Source: Sulfurospirillum sp. UBA4058 (GTDB lineage Bacteria; Campylobacterota; Campylobacteria; Campylobacterales; Sulfurospirillaceae). From it: a stretch of 64,000 nt of DNA. The position numbers and the translations under genes were made by a program. Shown here piece by piece: positions 53,002 to 62,439 of the stretch (its first letter is position 1; the number at the start of each line of letters is the position of its first letter). Below the pieces are notes generated by a model, which worked only from the letters and a program-made list of their open reading frames with translations, was not told the origin of the DNA and did not search any database. Location of the stretch: NCBI GenBank assembly GCA_002382085.1, contig DFZK01000002.1, positions 77,718 to 141,717 on the forward strand, given 5' to 3'.

Positions 53002-53502
53002 TCAATCCTTCAAGGTCGCGATTTTATAAATCACGAAGCCGAAAAAAAGAATCACGCCGAGGGTAAAAAGCGGCATCGTGTCTTTGGTAACCACGTAGGT
53101 AACGATCAAAATCGACAACAACGTCGGCACTTCGTTGTAGGCTCTAAAAAACTGCCCGCTTCGCGTTGAGGGTTGAGTTTGCAATTTGAGCCTGTAATGC
53201 TCCATACTAAAGGAAAAAAACGTTAAAAGTACCAATACGAGTAGTTTTAAATGCATCCACGACTGTTCCAAAAGCGCATTATTGAGCGCGATCATCCCTA
53301 TGCCGCTGATAATGCTTGCCCAAAAGGCGGGTAAGCCGATGTATTTATAGAGCTTGTACTCTTGAATCTGCACGACCGAGACGAAACCTGCATTGTCGTT
53401 ATGTTCTCGGTGGTAAACGTAAAGCCTCGGTTGGTAAAACATCACCGCCATCCACGACATCACCGCCATAATATGAAATACCAAAAAGTACATGTAAAGC
53501 AT
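53002..53502 (-). CDS. hemJ: HemJ protoporphyrinogen oxidase
   Basis: A 166-residue membrane protein with four helices matching HemJ, the haem-binding protoporphyrinogen IX oxidase. The conserved start has His in FHIMAVMSWMAVMFYQPRLYVYHREH cut in the family way, and the LKLLVLVLLTFFSFSMEHYRLKLQ segment follows. The ATG at 53502 has AAGGAG six bases upstream. It lies nine bases after ccsA1. Confidence 0.88.
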   Translation of the reverse strand: MLYMYFLVFHIMAVMSWMAVMFYQPRLYVYHREHNDNAGFVSVVQIQEYKLYKYIGLPAFWASIISGIGMIALNNALLEQSWMHLKLLVLVLLTFFSFSMEHYRLKLQTQPSTRSGQFFRAYNEVPTLLSILIVTYVVTKDTMPLFTLGVILFFGFVIYKIATLKD

Positions 53503-53511
53503 TTTCACTCC

Positions 53512-56214
53512 TTAAACAAGACGTACTTTGCGACCGCGATACGCCGCAACCGCTAAGCACACGATCATCGCCAAAACGTAATAAACGCCCTCGGGAATTT
53601 TAGGACTCTCTCCCGAAGCCGCATACGAATGCATGCCGGTCAAATAGAAATTGACGCCGAAATAGGTCATCAAAATCGAACTAAATCCTACGATCGAAGC
53701 GATCGAAAAGGTATACGATGAAGAGAGCTTCGGCACAAAACGCAAATGCAAAATCAGCGCATACACGAGAATCGAGACGTAAGACCATGTCTCTTTCGGA
53801 TCCCACCCCCAATACCTTCCCCACGATTCGTTCGCCCAAATACCGCCGAAAAAATTGCCGACGGTCAGCATTGAAAGTCCGATAATCAGGCTGATTTCGT
53901 TAATCGCGCCGATCAAACGAATCTGTTCGTTGATGCGTATTTCGTTAGCAGGTCGTTTAATCGCCATCAGTACCAAACTCATCAATCCCAAAAGCGCACC
54001 CAAACCTAAAAAGCCGTAACTGGCCGTAATAACCGAGACGTGAATGCTCAACCAATACGATTTTAAAACCGGAACCAAGTTGGTAATTTGAGGATTCACA
54101 AAACTCATATGCGCAACCAACATCACGATTGCGGCTAAAATTGCGGCGGAAGAGAGCGATAAAATCGAACGTCGAAACACGATCAAGCCCGCCAACGCAG
54201 CCGACCATCCGATGTAAATCATCGATTCGTACGAGTCGCTCCAAGGCGCATGTCCCGAGACGTACCAACGAAGAGCGAGCGCAAAGGTGTGTATGACAAA
54301 TCCAAGCGCAAAAATGCCGATCGTCGCCTTTTCCAAAGCGATCAAACGTTTAGCGGCAAACAAATAGATCAACGCTAACGCAAACGCCCACAATCCGACG
54401 ATAAAGTAAAACCCGACAAGCTTTTGAAAAAGGGCTAAGCGGTTGTACGTCACTTCGGCTTTGACGCGCGTACTACTCGGTAGTATCTCCGAAGCTTCCG
54501 CGCGTTGATACGCTTTTAAGCCGTAAAGTGCTTGCGTCGCCTTCTCCCAACGGTTCGCTTCGATACCCTCTTGCAAACCCGCAAAGTAGTTGCCGATCAA
54601 CGTTTTCACTTCGGAAGAGATGAGAGGGTTGTTCAACGCACCGCTTGGGTCGACCCACGTATGCGAAGGATCGTTCGGGAGAGGAATAAACTTAAACAAA
54701 ACGCCTTTAAACGTCAAATAAGCGATATTGAGTTTCTCATCGAATTTGATCAAATCGTTCTCAAACGTACCGCGTTTGGATTGCGCTTTTTGGTTGGCAT
54801 CGTTCATCGCTTCTGCCAATTTATAGTGTCCGTTCGCATCAAACACTTGTGCAAACGAGGCGTACTCTTGATCGTCTTTCATTCCGATGAGCGTTTTGAT
54901 TTGGTGATTGGAGAGTTTAACGATGGCGATATTTTGCCAAATGTCCGGTCGCGTACTCATGGCTAAAACGATCTGTTCCGCGCTCAAGCCGTAAAGCGTA
55001 CTTTGCGTCGTCAATTTGGTCACGATTTCGGTTGCTTCGGTGCTAAAAGGTTTGATCCGTCCTTGCATATCCTGCACTAAAAGCTCGCTAAGATCATTTT
55101 TGGCATGCACCGCACTGTTGGAACGTACTTGCTCCAAATAAGCACCGTAATCTGCCGTATCCGCTCTCAAATCGATTCCCAAACAACTTGCAAAAAGCAC
55201 GATCCAGAGCAATTGTGCGTTTTTTAAATAGGCACGTAGCTTGAAAAAGCGGCTACCGCGCGTAAAAAAGTTCATTAAAAATCCCGCCGTTAAAAGGAAA
55301 TATCCCGCATACGTCGGCCATTTTCCGGGATCTTTATTGATCTCCAAAACCGTTCCCTTTTCATCCGTATCGTAAGAAGATTGAAAAAACGTGTATCCTT
55401 CGTAGTGCAACGGATGGTTCATAAAAATGCGATAAGGCATAATAGGTCTTTTTTGGGCGTCTAAAACGTCGATCTCGCTGGCGTACGAAGATGCACTCAT
55501 GGAACCGGGGTATCGGTCTAATTGAAAGTCGCGCAAAGCGATAGAAAACGGCAAGGTAACGACTTTCGATCCCCAAGAAAGATGCACGTCGAGTCCTTGA
55601 AACGAAACGGTCGCCGGCTCTTCGATCCAGCCGGCACCGCCTTCGATTTTGACCGAGCGCATTTCACTTCCGTAACGTACATCGACCCAAAGCGTCGCTA
55701 ACTCGCCTTTGGCTTTATAGCGATAGTTTTTATACATTACGACCAAAGGTTTTCCGTCAATCGTCTCTTTGAATGCAAACGCGTTATCTCCCAGTTGCGT
55801 TAATGCAAGCGGATATTCAAACGAAGCGTTGGACGTTTCGACGTGAAGGTACGAGGTGACCGTGAGCATTTCGTTTTCGCTTTTTCCCTCGCGAACGTGC
55901 ATTACGCCTTCGTATCCGAAATAACGCGTCAACCCCGCACCGATTAAGATCAGCACAAAAGCGGCGTGGATGAAAAAAGCCCCTTTTCGTCTCCACATGC
56001 GGGTTTTAGCGATCAACCCTATCATACAAAGGCATGAGAGTACCATGACCGTTTCGTACCAACGCGCGTCGTACACGGCGATTTTAGCACTTTGGGTATC
56101 GTACGCGCTTTCGATAAACGTCGCAACGCCTGCACCGATGCCTAAAATCGCCAATAAAAGAAGGACGACTCCGTAGGAGAAAAAATAACGCATTCCTTTT
56201 TCAATCCACACCAT
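53512..56214 (-). CDS. ccsA1: Fused CcsB-CcsA cytochrome c haem lyase, CcsA1 type
   Basis: A 900-residue fusion of ResB/CcsB (about 1-340) and CcsA (about 590-890), with many membrane helices. The haem-handling WWD motif is in ESWGRYWGWDPKETWS, and flanking His residues are in the neighbouring helices. In Wolinella succinogenes one of several such lyases (CcsA1) is encoded by the mcc locus and is needed for the CX15CH haem site of MccA; the same gene order here supports that identity. Confidence 0.88.
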   Translation of the reverse strand: MVWIEKGMRYFFSYGVVLLLLAILGIGAGVATFIESAYDTQSAKIAVYDARWYETVMVLSCLCMIGLIAKTRMWRRKGAFFIHAAFVLILIGAGLTRYFGYEGVMHVREGKSENEMLTVTSYLHVETSNASFEYPLALTQLGDNAFAFKETIDGKPLVVMYKNYRYKAKGELATLWVDVRYGSEMRSVKIEGGAGWIEEPATVSFQGLDVHLSWGSKVVTLPFSIALRDFQLDRYPGSMSASSYASEIDVLDAQKRPIMPYRIFMNHPLHYEGYTFFQSSYDTDEKGTVLEINKDPGKWPTYAGYFLLTAGFLMNFFTRGSRFFKLRAYLKNAQLLWIVLFASCLGIDLRADTADYGAYLEQVRSNSAVHAKNDLSELLVQDMQGRIKPFSTEATEIVTKLTTQSTLYGLSAEQIVLAMSTRPDIWQNIAIVKLSNHQIKTLIGMKDDQEYASFAQVFDANGHYKLAEAMNDANQKAQSKRGTFENDLIKFDEKLNIAYLTFKGVLFKFIPLPNDPSHTWVDPSGALNNPLISSEVKTLIGNYFAGLQEGIEANRWEKATQALYGLKAYQRAEASEILPSSTRVKAEVTYNRLALFQKLVGFYFIVGLWAFALALIYLFAAKRLIALEKATIGIFALGFVIHTFALALRWYVSGHAPWSDSYESMIYIGWSAALAGLIVFRRSILSLSSAAILAAIVMLVAHMSFVNPQITNLVPVLKSYWLSIHVSVITASYGFLGLGALLGLMSLVLMAIKRPANEIRINEQIRLIGAINEISLIIGLSMLTVGNFFGGIWANESWGRYWGWDPKETWSYVSILVYALILHLRFVPKLSSSYTFSIASIVGFSSILMTYFGVNFYLTGMHSYAASGESPKIPEGVYYVLAMIVCLAVAAYRGRKVRLV

Positions 56215-56223
56215 AAAAACCCC

Positions 56224-57180
56224 TTATGCGCTAAACGTTTGTCCGGCATATAAAATAAAAAGACGTAACGATAAAACTCCCAGTACGCTTGCCGCACCGC
56301 TAAGGTAAAACGCGAATGCGCTGTGAGCGACTTTTTTTCCTAAAAGAAAGTTAAAAACCAACGGTACGCCAAAACCGATTCCGACGACGCCGAACCAAAA
56401 AAGCGCACTGTAACCGCCTTGGGAAAAAGCACCCGCCGTTTGTTTATCAAAACTCGTTCCGACGATCAAGGAGACGAAAAGCATAAACAAAAGCAACATC
56501 TCCAACGCCATAACGGGCCACTCGATCGTATGCAAGGTTTTCATATCGCCGCCGTGAGCATCGGCTTTGAAGAAAAACGAAGCGATCAAACTTGAAAACG
56601 CCGTTCCGGCGGAAAGCCCAGATACGACGAACAAGGCAGGTAAAATCGCGGTATTGAGTAGCGGGAAACGCACCAAAACCGAGATCAAAAATCCCGTATA
56701 CGCACAAACGACGATCGCAAACACGAATGCCAATACTTCCACCGCCGGACGTAAGGCTTTGAGAAGAGGAAAGAGAAAAAAGAGCTTTGACAAAGGCGTC
56801 GCAGACAAATGCTCTTTAATCCAGCCCTCAAAAACGACGGCGACCAACACAAACGTTAAAGGTATGTACAGACATAACGCTAAAACGCCGATCGACATGA
56901 CCGATTTAAAGTTGTAATTAATCAAGATTTTCCAAAAATAGAGCGGCTTTTCCAAATCGCCCACCAAGAAAACCATTCCGAAAACGATCGTGACAAACGA
57001 AACGAGCGAAGCGGCTTTCAGCAAAGGCGTCTCCTCGACTTGTCGTTTGTAGTAGCGAAGGGCTAAAGAGACGATTAACGCGCCTCCGGAGATTCCCGCC
57101 AACAACAAATAGACGCCGATCGGCCAACCCCATTCCACACCGTGGGAAAACCCGACGGTAAATTCAATAGCTTCGTTCAT
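56224..57180 (-). CDS. mccD: NrfD-like quinol dehydrogenase membrane subunit MccD
   Basis: A 318-residue membrane protein with about eight to nine helices of the NrfD/PsrC family, which oxidises menaquinol. Family features are GVEWGWPIGVYLLLAGISGG and GLSAGTAFSSL. It starts two bases after mccC, its iron-sulfur partner. Together they pass electrons to MccA. Confidence 0.88.
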   Translation of the reverse strand: MNEAIEFTVGFSHGVEWGWPIGVYLLLAGISGGALIVSLALRYYKRQVEETPLLKAASLVSFVTIVFGMVFLVGDLEKPLYFWKILINYNFKSVMSIGVLALCLYIPLTFVLVAVVFEGWIKEHLSATPLSKLFFLFPLLKALRPAVEVLAFVFAIVVCAYTGFLISVLVRFPLLNTAILPALFVVSGLSAGTAFSSLIASFFFKADAHGGDMKTLHTIEWPVMALEMLLLFMLFVSLIVGTSFDKQTAGAFSQGGYSALFWFGVVGIGFGVPLVFNFLLGKKVAHSAFAFYLSGAASVLGVLSLRLFILYAGQTFSA

Positions 57181-57182
57181 GA

Positions 57183-57866
57183 TTAAACTCCTACTTTGAC
57201 AACGGGGATATAACGCAAGCTCGGCTTGGTTCCGAACGTCGGTTTCATACGTACCGCATCTTTTACATGTAAGATTTGGTTGATGTACGAATCTTGATCG
57301 TTAAGATCGCCGAACACCAATGCTTTGTACTTGCACGCTTGCACGCATGCGGGGTCTTGTTTCTTCGCAAAATTCGTGTTTAAACAAAAATTGCAATTCT
57401 CCGCCGCTTTGGTTTCGTGGTTGATAAAACGAACGTCGTACGGACACGCCACGATACAATACTTACATGCGATACAATCGTCGGCATTCATCGTAACGAT
57501 GCCCGTTTTTTCGTCTCGATGACAGGCTTTGGTCGGGCAAACGTTCACGCACGGCGCATCTTCGCATTGTTGACACGAAACACGAACGTAGCGTTTTTCC
57601 ATCGGCGTTTTCGGGTCGGTTTTATTTTGCACGTAAAGCCTTGCTTGACCTTGTGGCACGGCATTGACTTTATGGCATGAGACTTCGCACTCGGTACAAC
57701 CGACGCACTTATTTTGATCGAAAATCATCCCGTAATGGGGTTTCTTACTTTCGTTTGACGTTTGCGCTTGTTCTTCGGCTAAGACACCTTGCCCGATGGT
57801 GCCTACTACGACGGAACTCGCACCTAAATACTTTAGAAAATTTCTTCTTTTCTCATCTTGTTCCAT
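57183..57866 (-). CDS. mccC: Four-cluster iron-sulfur protein MccC
   Basis: A 227-residue NrfC/PsrB-type protein with a Tat signal (KRRNFLKYLG) and four Cys groups: CVGCTECEVSCH, CQQCEDAPCVNVCP, CIACKYCIVACP and CNFCLN with CVQACK. It links the quinol-oxidising MccD to the periplasmic cytochrome. Confidence 0.9.
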   Translation of the reverse strand: MEQDEKRRNFLKYLGASSVVVGTIGQGVLAEEQAQTSNESKKPHYGMIFDQNKCVGCTECEVSCHKVNAVPQGQARLYVQNKTDPKTPMEKRYVRVSCQQCEDAPCVNVCPTKACHRDEKTGIVTMNADDCIACKYCIVACPYDVRFINHETKAAENCNFCLNTNFAKKQDPACVQACKYKALVFGDLNDQDSYINQILHVKDAVRMKPTFGTKPSLRYIPVVKVGV

Positions 57867-57899
57867 TCTCGTCTCCCCTTTTTGTGTGACTACGAACCT

Positions 57900-58697
57900 C
57901 TACTGTTTCTTGAGTGTTTTGTCCGTCGTCGTCAACTCTTTCTTCGTCTCTTCGCTGAGCGGTTTTGCGCTATTGTTCAATTCGCCCGGTTTGAGCACTT
58001 TGACGAGTTCGACTTCAAAAACGACCGTCGATCCGGCAGGAATGGCTTGAACGTCCGCATTACCGTACGCAAGCTCGCTTGGAATAACCAATTTGGCTTT
58101 TTCGCCTTCGCGCATCAACATCAAGCCTTCTTGTAAACCGTCGATGACGTTGACCATCGAAAGATGTGCCGGCGTTTTGCGCGCATAGGTGTCGTCGAAC
58201 ACCGTACCGTTGAGCAACGTTCCTTTATAATTGATCATCACAATGCTTTCAGGTTTCGGCTTTTCGCCTTTACCTTCCGCTAACATTTCGTATTGAAGGC
58301 CTGATTTCGTGGTAACGACTTTCTTGTTCTTGGCATTGTTTGCAAGGTATTTTTTACCCGCTTCTAAATTTTTGTTGAGCTCTTGGTTAAATCTCTCTTG
58401 GCTGATTTTATTTAAACCCTCTGCTCGATTGTTTAGATACGTAATAATCTCTTCGTCCGAAAGTTTTTGCTTTTTCTTTAAAGCATCGACGAAACCGTCG
58501 ATCAGTGCTTCAACATCTGCCTTAACGCCGAGTTCTGATTGTTCAAAAAGTTGATTGGAGATATATGACCCCGTCGAAACGCCGATACTGTACGACTCTT
58601 TTTGAACATCCGTTTTTAGCTCAACCGCAAATCCCTTTGATACCAAACAAATAAATACAAACAACCCAATAGAGATTTTTTTACTACTCATCATCAT
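57900..58697 (-). CDS. mccB: FKBP-type peptidyl-prolyl isomerase MccB
   Basis: A 265-residue secreted FKBP-type isomerase with signal peptide, an N-terminal dimerisation domain (FkpA/Mip-like, about 25-140) and a catalytic FKBP domain (VMINYKGTLLNGTVFDDTY, VIDGLQEGLMLMREGEKAKLVIP, AGSTVVFEVELVKV in family order). In the Wolinella mcc cluster the second gene is also such an isomerase and helps MccA fold. Confidence 0.9.
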   Translation of the reverse strand: MMMSSKKISIGLFVFICLVSKGFAVELKTDVQKESYSIGVSTGSYISNQLFEQSELGVKADVEALIDGFVDALKKKQKLSDEEIITYLNNRAEGLNKISQERFNQELNKNLEAGKKYLANNAKNKKVVTTKSGLQYEMLAEGKGEKPKPESIVMINYKGTLLNGTVFDDTYARKTPAHLSMVNVIDGLQEGLMLMREGEKAKLVIPSELAYGNADVQAIPAGSTVVFEVELVKVLKPGELNNSAKPLSEETKKELTTTDKTLKKQ

Positions 58698-58716
58698 GCC
58701 TTTTACCGTAAAAATT

Positions 58717-58742
58717 CATGAGCCAAGAGACCTTGGCCCATG
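58717..58742 (-). terminator. Intercistronic terminator between mccA and mccB
   Basis: On the minus strand CATGGGCCAAGG-TCTC-TTGGCTCATG forms a stem of about 11 bp (58742-58717) followed by AATTTTTAC. It lies in the 70-base gap between mccA and mccB and may lower transcription of the downstream genes relative to the abundant cytochrome. Confidence 0.65.
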
Positions 58743-58767
58743 ATAAAGTCGCTATTGCGACACCTGC

Positions 58768-60840
58768 TTAGAGATTCTTTTTCATCACGCGTTGCGCTTC
58801 ATTAATATACTCAACCGCTGCATCGAGTCTTTGTTTCGTATATTTAAATCCGTGTACGCCCCATGAACCGTCTTTTTCCACTAAATCAACGGTTTCTTGT
58901 GCTTTTTCGATCAACTCGTAAACGCGCGCTTTATCGGACGGTGCCAATTTTTTGACTTCAAGCATTGCATAAAGCCCTTGGATACCGACTTTGACTTGCG
59001 TAAATTGGTCTTTGACCGGTGTTTGCCAGCCCATAACTTCATCGTAGACTTGTTTTTGGTCTTTGAAGTGTAAGGTCTCTTTTAACTCGGAGTTAATCGG
59101 ACTATGACATCCTTTTGCCTCGACTTGCTCTTTGTCAGCCCATGTCGTTCGAGCGCACGCCCACATCAAGTCGACAAAGTTACGTCCGTCTTTATTTCTA
59201 TCGAAATGCCAATCTTTCGTATCGCGAGGACCCGTGGCGGCTGAACTTGCAACCATCGTTTTCATTTTCGGATCGACTTCGATTTTCCAGATGTGTGAAC
59301 GGCGTTGCGTATCAAAGCCCGCTTGATCTTGGAATTGGATCGCATAGAAGTTTTCACAACTCATCAAGAACGGCATATGGCACGTTGCACAACTGTTTTT
59401 ACTGTGCGTATCGGATTTTGCGTGAATATACGCTTGCTCTTTATGGCAGTCCGCGCACTCTTTTTTGAGTTTCGGTTTCGTATAGAACGAACTCAAGTAA
59501 CCTTGGTTGGCGTTATAGTTCGTACCTTTCACGTTTTTCTCGCCCGAAACGTCACCCGTAACGTCGTGAGGATCGTGACATGTCGAACAACGCATACCTT
59601 TTAAGTAGTGCGCCGTAAAGTACGATTGAGCACCTTCGGTTCCGCATCCAGGTCCCATAGATTTGAATTTTGAGCTAAGGGCTAAGTCGGGTTTGCCGAC
59701 GTTAAGCGGATTGCTTTTCATCAAATCGGGGTTGTAGCTAAAGCGTTGGTGACAGCGTTCACAGTTAGAGATCAATAAGCCCGAACCGCCTTCCAAGTGA
59801 CCGCCCGCTCCGTGGCACTCTTCACATGAAACGCCTTTGGAGATCGTGTGTTTTTGAAGCTCTTTGGCATTACCTAAAGCCGCAAAAAATTCGCCTTGGT
59901 TTTTAAAATCGAATTTCCAAGGGTGGCACACTTCACAATACGAAGTCGATGCTTGAAACGACATCTCTTTTTTATACTTTGCCGCATACGAAGCAAGTCC
60001 TCTGACGTATCCGCCGTTATCGCCGTATTCTTGTAGCGTTACGGGGAATTCGGGAACCCATTTTTTAATCTTCTTCGCGACTTCAGGCGTTAGGTTGTAC
60101 GCCCACGTACGTTGCCATTGGTTTGCTCCGGCCGTGACTTGACCCGTACCGTTTTTGAGTAAACCGCCTTCGACATGGTATGTTCCACGTAATAACCATG
60201 CATCAAAGAAACCCATTTTAGTTCTAAGGTGACCTACGGTACAATAAATAACGTCAGGTGTGATACCTTGCGGTAAAATCGATGCCGTGTCGCTGTCGAA
60301 AACGGGATCGTTCAATTTATTATTGACCTCAGGGTGTTCGCCTGGGAAACGTATTGTGGATGAGTGTCGTGATCTGCTCCAAGCTTCATATTGCGCAGTA
60401 TGGCACTCTCCGCATTTTTCGGGTCCAATGAATTTATTAGGGTACGCAAGCGTTGAATTGCGCGCTACCCGATACATCATCGAACTCAAACCCTCGCCGC
60501 CGCTACGTTTGGAATTTTTCGAAAAATCGACGCCGTGACCCTCTTCGATCCACTCGTGACCGCGATCGCCGACGACCATTTTACCGACTGTTTTTCCGCC
60601 GTATTTGGTAAAAATGGGGTGATTTTTAAAGAGCCAGTCGTACATCGCTTGCTCTTCGACAATATAATCCTGCAACGAAATGACGCCTCGGCTCTCTTTC
60701 GTTCCCTTCGCGTGAGCAATAATCTCCCGCGCTTCTTTAGTCATCTGCATGCCTTCCATGGCGACGGCACTGGTCGCACCGACGGCAAAGATACTCGTGC
60801 ACATGAATAAACCCAGTAACACTTTGTCCCAATTTCTCAT
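58768..60840 (-). CDS. mccA: Octahaem cytochrome c sulfite reductase MccA
   Basis: A 690-residue secreted cytochrome that reduces sulfite to sulfide. After a signal peptide there are seven CXXCH sites (CGECH, CEVCH, CEECH, CERCH, CSTCH, CADCH, CATCH) and one CX15CH site (Cys in WACARTTW, then KGCHSP), the signature of MccA that carries the active-site haem. The ATG at 60840 has AAAGGAGG upstream; the longer frame to 60906 has no signal peptide at its start. The gene heads the mccABCD-ccsA1 operon. Confidence 0.97.
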   Translation of the reverse strand: MRNWDKVLLGLFMCTSIFAVGATSAVAMEGMQMTKEAREIIAHAKGTKESRGVISLQDYIVEEQAMYDWLFKNHPIFTKYGGKTVGKMVVGDRGHEWIEEGHGVDFSKNSKRSGGEGLSSMMYRVARNSTLAYPNKFIGPEKCGECHTAQYEAWSRSRHSSTIRFPGEHPEVNNKLNDPVFDSDTASILPQGITPDVIYCTVGHLRTKMGFFDAWLLRGTYHVEGGLLKNGTGQVTAGANQWQRTWAYNLTPEVAKKIKKWVPEFPVTLQEYGDNGGYVRGLASYAAKYKKEMSFQASTSYCEVCHPWKFDFKNQGEFFAALGNAKELQKHTISKGVSCEECHGAGGHLEGGSGLLISNCERCHQRFSYNPDLMKSNPLNVGKPDLALSSKFKSMGPGCGTEGAQSYFTAHYLKGMRCSTCHDPHDVTGDVSGEKNVKGTNYNANQGYLSSFYTKPKLKKECADCHKEQAYIHAKSDTHSKNSCATCHMPFLMSCENFYAIQFQDQAGFDTQRRSHIWKIEVDPKMKTMVASSAATGPRDTKDWHFDRNKDGRNFVDLMWACARTTWADKEQVEAKGCHSPINSELKETLHFKDQKQVYDEVMGWQTPVKDQFTQVKVGIQGLYAMLEVKKLAPSDKARVYELIEKAQETVDLVEKDGSWGVHGFKYTKQRLDAAVEYINEAQRVMKKNL

Positions 60841-60992
60841 GTTTCCTCCTTTGAAACAGACCAACCTAAACCGCTCTTTTTCGCCGATGAACCGTGGAAA
60901 ATTCACGTGCGCTTTCGAACGATTAAAGCATTAACCAGCACAAATGCTTCAAGGAAATGGTAACACTAAAAAAGGGGGGAAACGGGGGAAGT

Positions 60993-61010
60993 ATTAAATA
61001 TATGTTAAAT
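60993..61010 (-). promoter_or_regulatory. Direct repeats upstream of mccA, possible MccR site
   Basis: On the minus strand ATTTAAC (61010-61004) and ATTTAAT (60999-60993) are 11 bases apart, one helical turn, the arrangement bound by OmpR-type regulators. They lie in the 177-base gap between mccS and mccA, which also holds runs of five and six G/C. Confidence 0.4.
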
Positions 61011-61017
61011 AGAAGAA

Positions 61018-62439
61018 TTAAAAGATAATCGTAAAGATAACACCCTCTTGCGTATTGTCCACGCGCAAGGTTGCTCCGTTTTTTTCAACAATCATACGGC
61101 TCATGTAAAGCCCCAGTCCGCTACCGGATTCTTTCGTCGTGACATAGGGATCAAAGATCTTTTCTAACAAACAAGGATCGATCTTTCCGGCGTTGTTTTC
61201 AATCGTAAGAATCGGCATCGAGCCGGCAAGAAACGCGCGAATACGAATAATACGCTCTTGTCGTTCGGATACGTTTGCCAAAAAAGCCTCTTTGGCGTTG
61301 TTCATAATATTAATCAAAACTTGAACGATCTCGTTTCGATAGCCCAAGCGTATAAAATTGTCCTGAATATCGACTTGAACGTCGATGGCGTATTTTTCGA
61401 GCGAAGCACTGAGAAGTCTTTTGGCTTGAGAGACGACCTCTTGCGCGCTAAACTCGTGTTTGGTCGTACTCGGCGTGAAAAAGTTTTTAAAATCATCGAT
61501 CGTATGGGACATAAACGAGAGTTGTTCACTGGCTTCTTTGATTTTTTGCGTCAATTTTTCTTTAGTAAGCTTGTCCTTTTCGCTGTGCAGTTCAAGATTG
61601 ATCAAGATCGAGCTGACCTGCGCTAAAGGCTGACGCCATTGATGGGAAATATTGCCGATCATCTCTCCCATCGAAGCAAGACGGTTTTGGCTCATCATCA
61701 ACATCTTATTTTTTTCTTGTAAGCGAAGTTCGCTACGATAAATTTTATACAAAAACAAAATAAATACCACGAAAACGATAAACATGACCGTTCCGCCTAC
61801 CATAAACTCTTTAACATGGTACGTTAAAATGCTAAAAACGGGAATTTTAAACGTAATCATCGCAATAACCTCGCCGACTTTACTCTCAAACGAAGGAATG
61901 ACGTGATACTGTTCGACCATACGTTTGGGCGCGCTATTGGACGTGTGGCATTGCATACACGATGCGTCCGAATTGCGAATCGGCAATCCGACAAAAAAAT
62001 ACGGCGTATTGTTTTCGTGAATGATCCGCGAATACTCTTGGTACTTTCCCTCTTTAAAATCGTCTAAGATTTCGTTTTCAAACTCGTTTCCCTCGTGTGC
62101 GGGATTGAGTGGATTGTACGCGACTAATTTATAGTCGTAATTGATGTTTTTTTTCAAACGCTGTATATCGTAAATCGAACGCGTAATATACGTCGAAGAG
62201 AGCAGCCTCGGATCGAAAAAATCGCGCGCAAGCATCTTTTTTTCTTTGAGCTCTTCGATCAAAGGTCGTTGCACGACGGAGACGTAATCGCGAATCGCAT
62301 TCATCGTATCCAAAACGAAAAACGCCTCTTGTCTGGCGTCTTTCATCGCGAGTTCACGGTAAAAGTTGAAAAACAAAAGCGTAATGATCGCATAGAGCAC
62401 GACAAAAAGCGCGATAATGATCTTAAAATTATACTTCAC
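61018..62439 (-). CDS. mccS: Sensor histidine kinase MccS with haem c motif
   Basis: A 473-residue membrane kinase. Two helices (about 7-27 and 213-235) flank a periplasmic domain with a CMQCH site (161-165), the haem c motif of DUF3365-type sensors. The cytosolic part has the H-box HQWRQPL, N-box INIMNNAKEAF and G-box SGSGLGLYMS. It probably senses redox or sulfite and signals to MccR. It overlaps mccR by 11 bases. Confidence 0.88.
   Translation of the reverse strand: MKYNFKIIIALFVVLYAIITLLFFNFYRELAMKDARQEAFFVLDTMNAIRDYVSVVQRPLIEELKEKKMLARDFFDPRLLSSTYITRSIYDIQRLKKNINYDYKLVAYNPLNPAHEGNEFENEILDDFKEGKYQEYSRIIHENNTPYFFVGLPIRNSDASCMQCHTSNSAPKRMVEQYHVIPSFESKVGEVIAMITFKIPVFSILTYHVKEFMVGGTVMFIVFVVFILFLYKIYRSELRLQEKNKMLMMSQNRLASMGEMIGNISHQWRQPLAQVSSILINLELHSEKDKLTKEKLTQKIKEASEQLSFMSHTIDDFKNFFTPSTTKHEFSAQEVVSQAKRLLSASLEKYAIDVQVDIQDNFIRLGYRNEIVQVLINIMNNAKEAFLANVSERQERIIRIRAFLAGSMPILTIENNAGKIDPCLLEKIFDPYVTTKESGSGLGLYMSRMIVEKNGATLRVDNTQEGVIFTIIF

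Noticed and set aside
60974..60990. G tracts upstream of mccA as a phase-variable switch
   Set aside because: Tracts of five and six G are too short for typical campylobacterotan phase variation, and there is no sign of length change.
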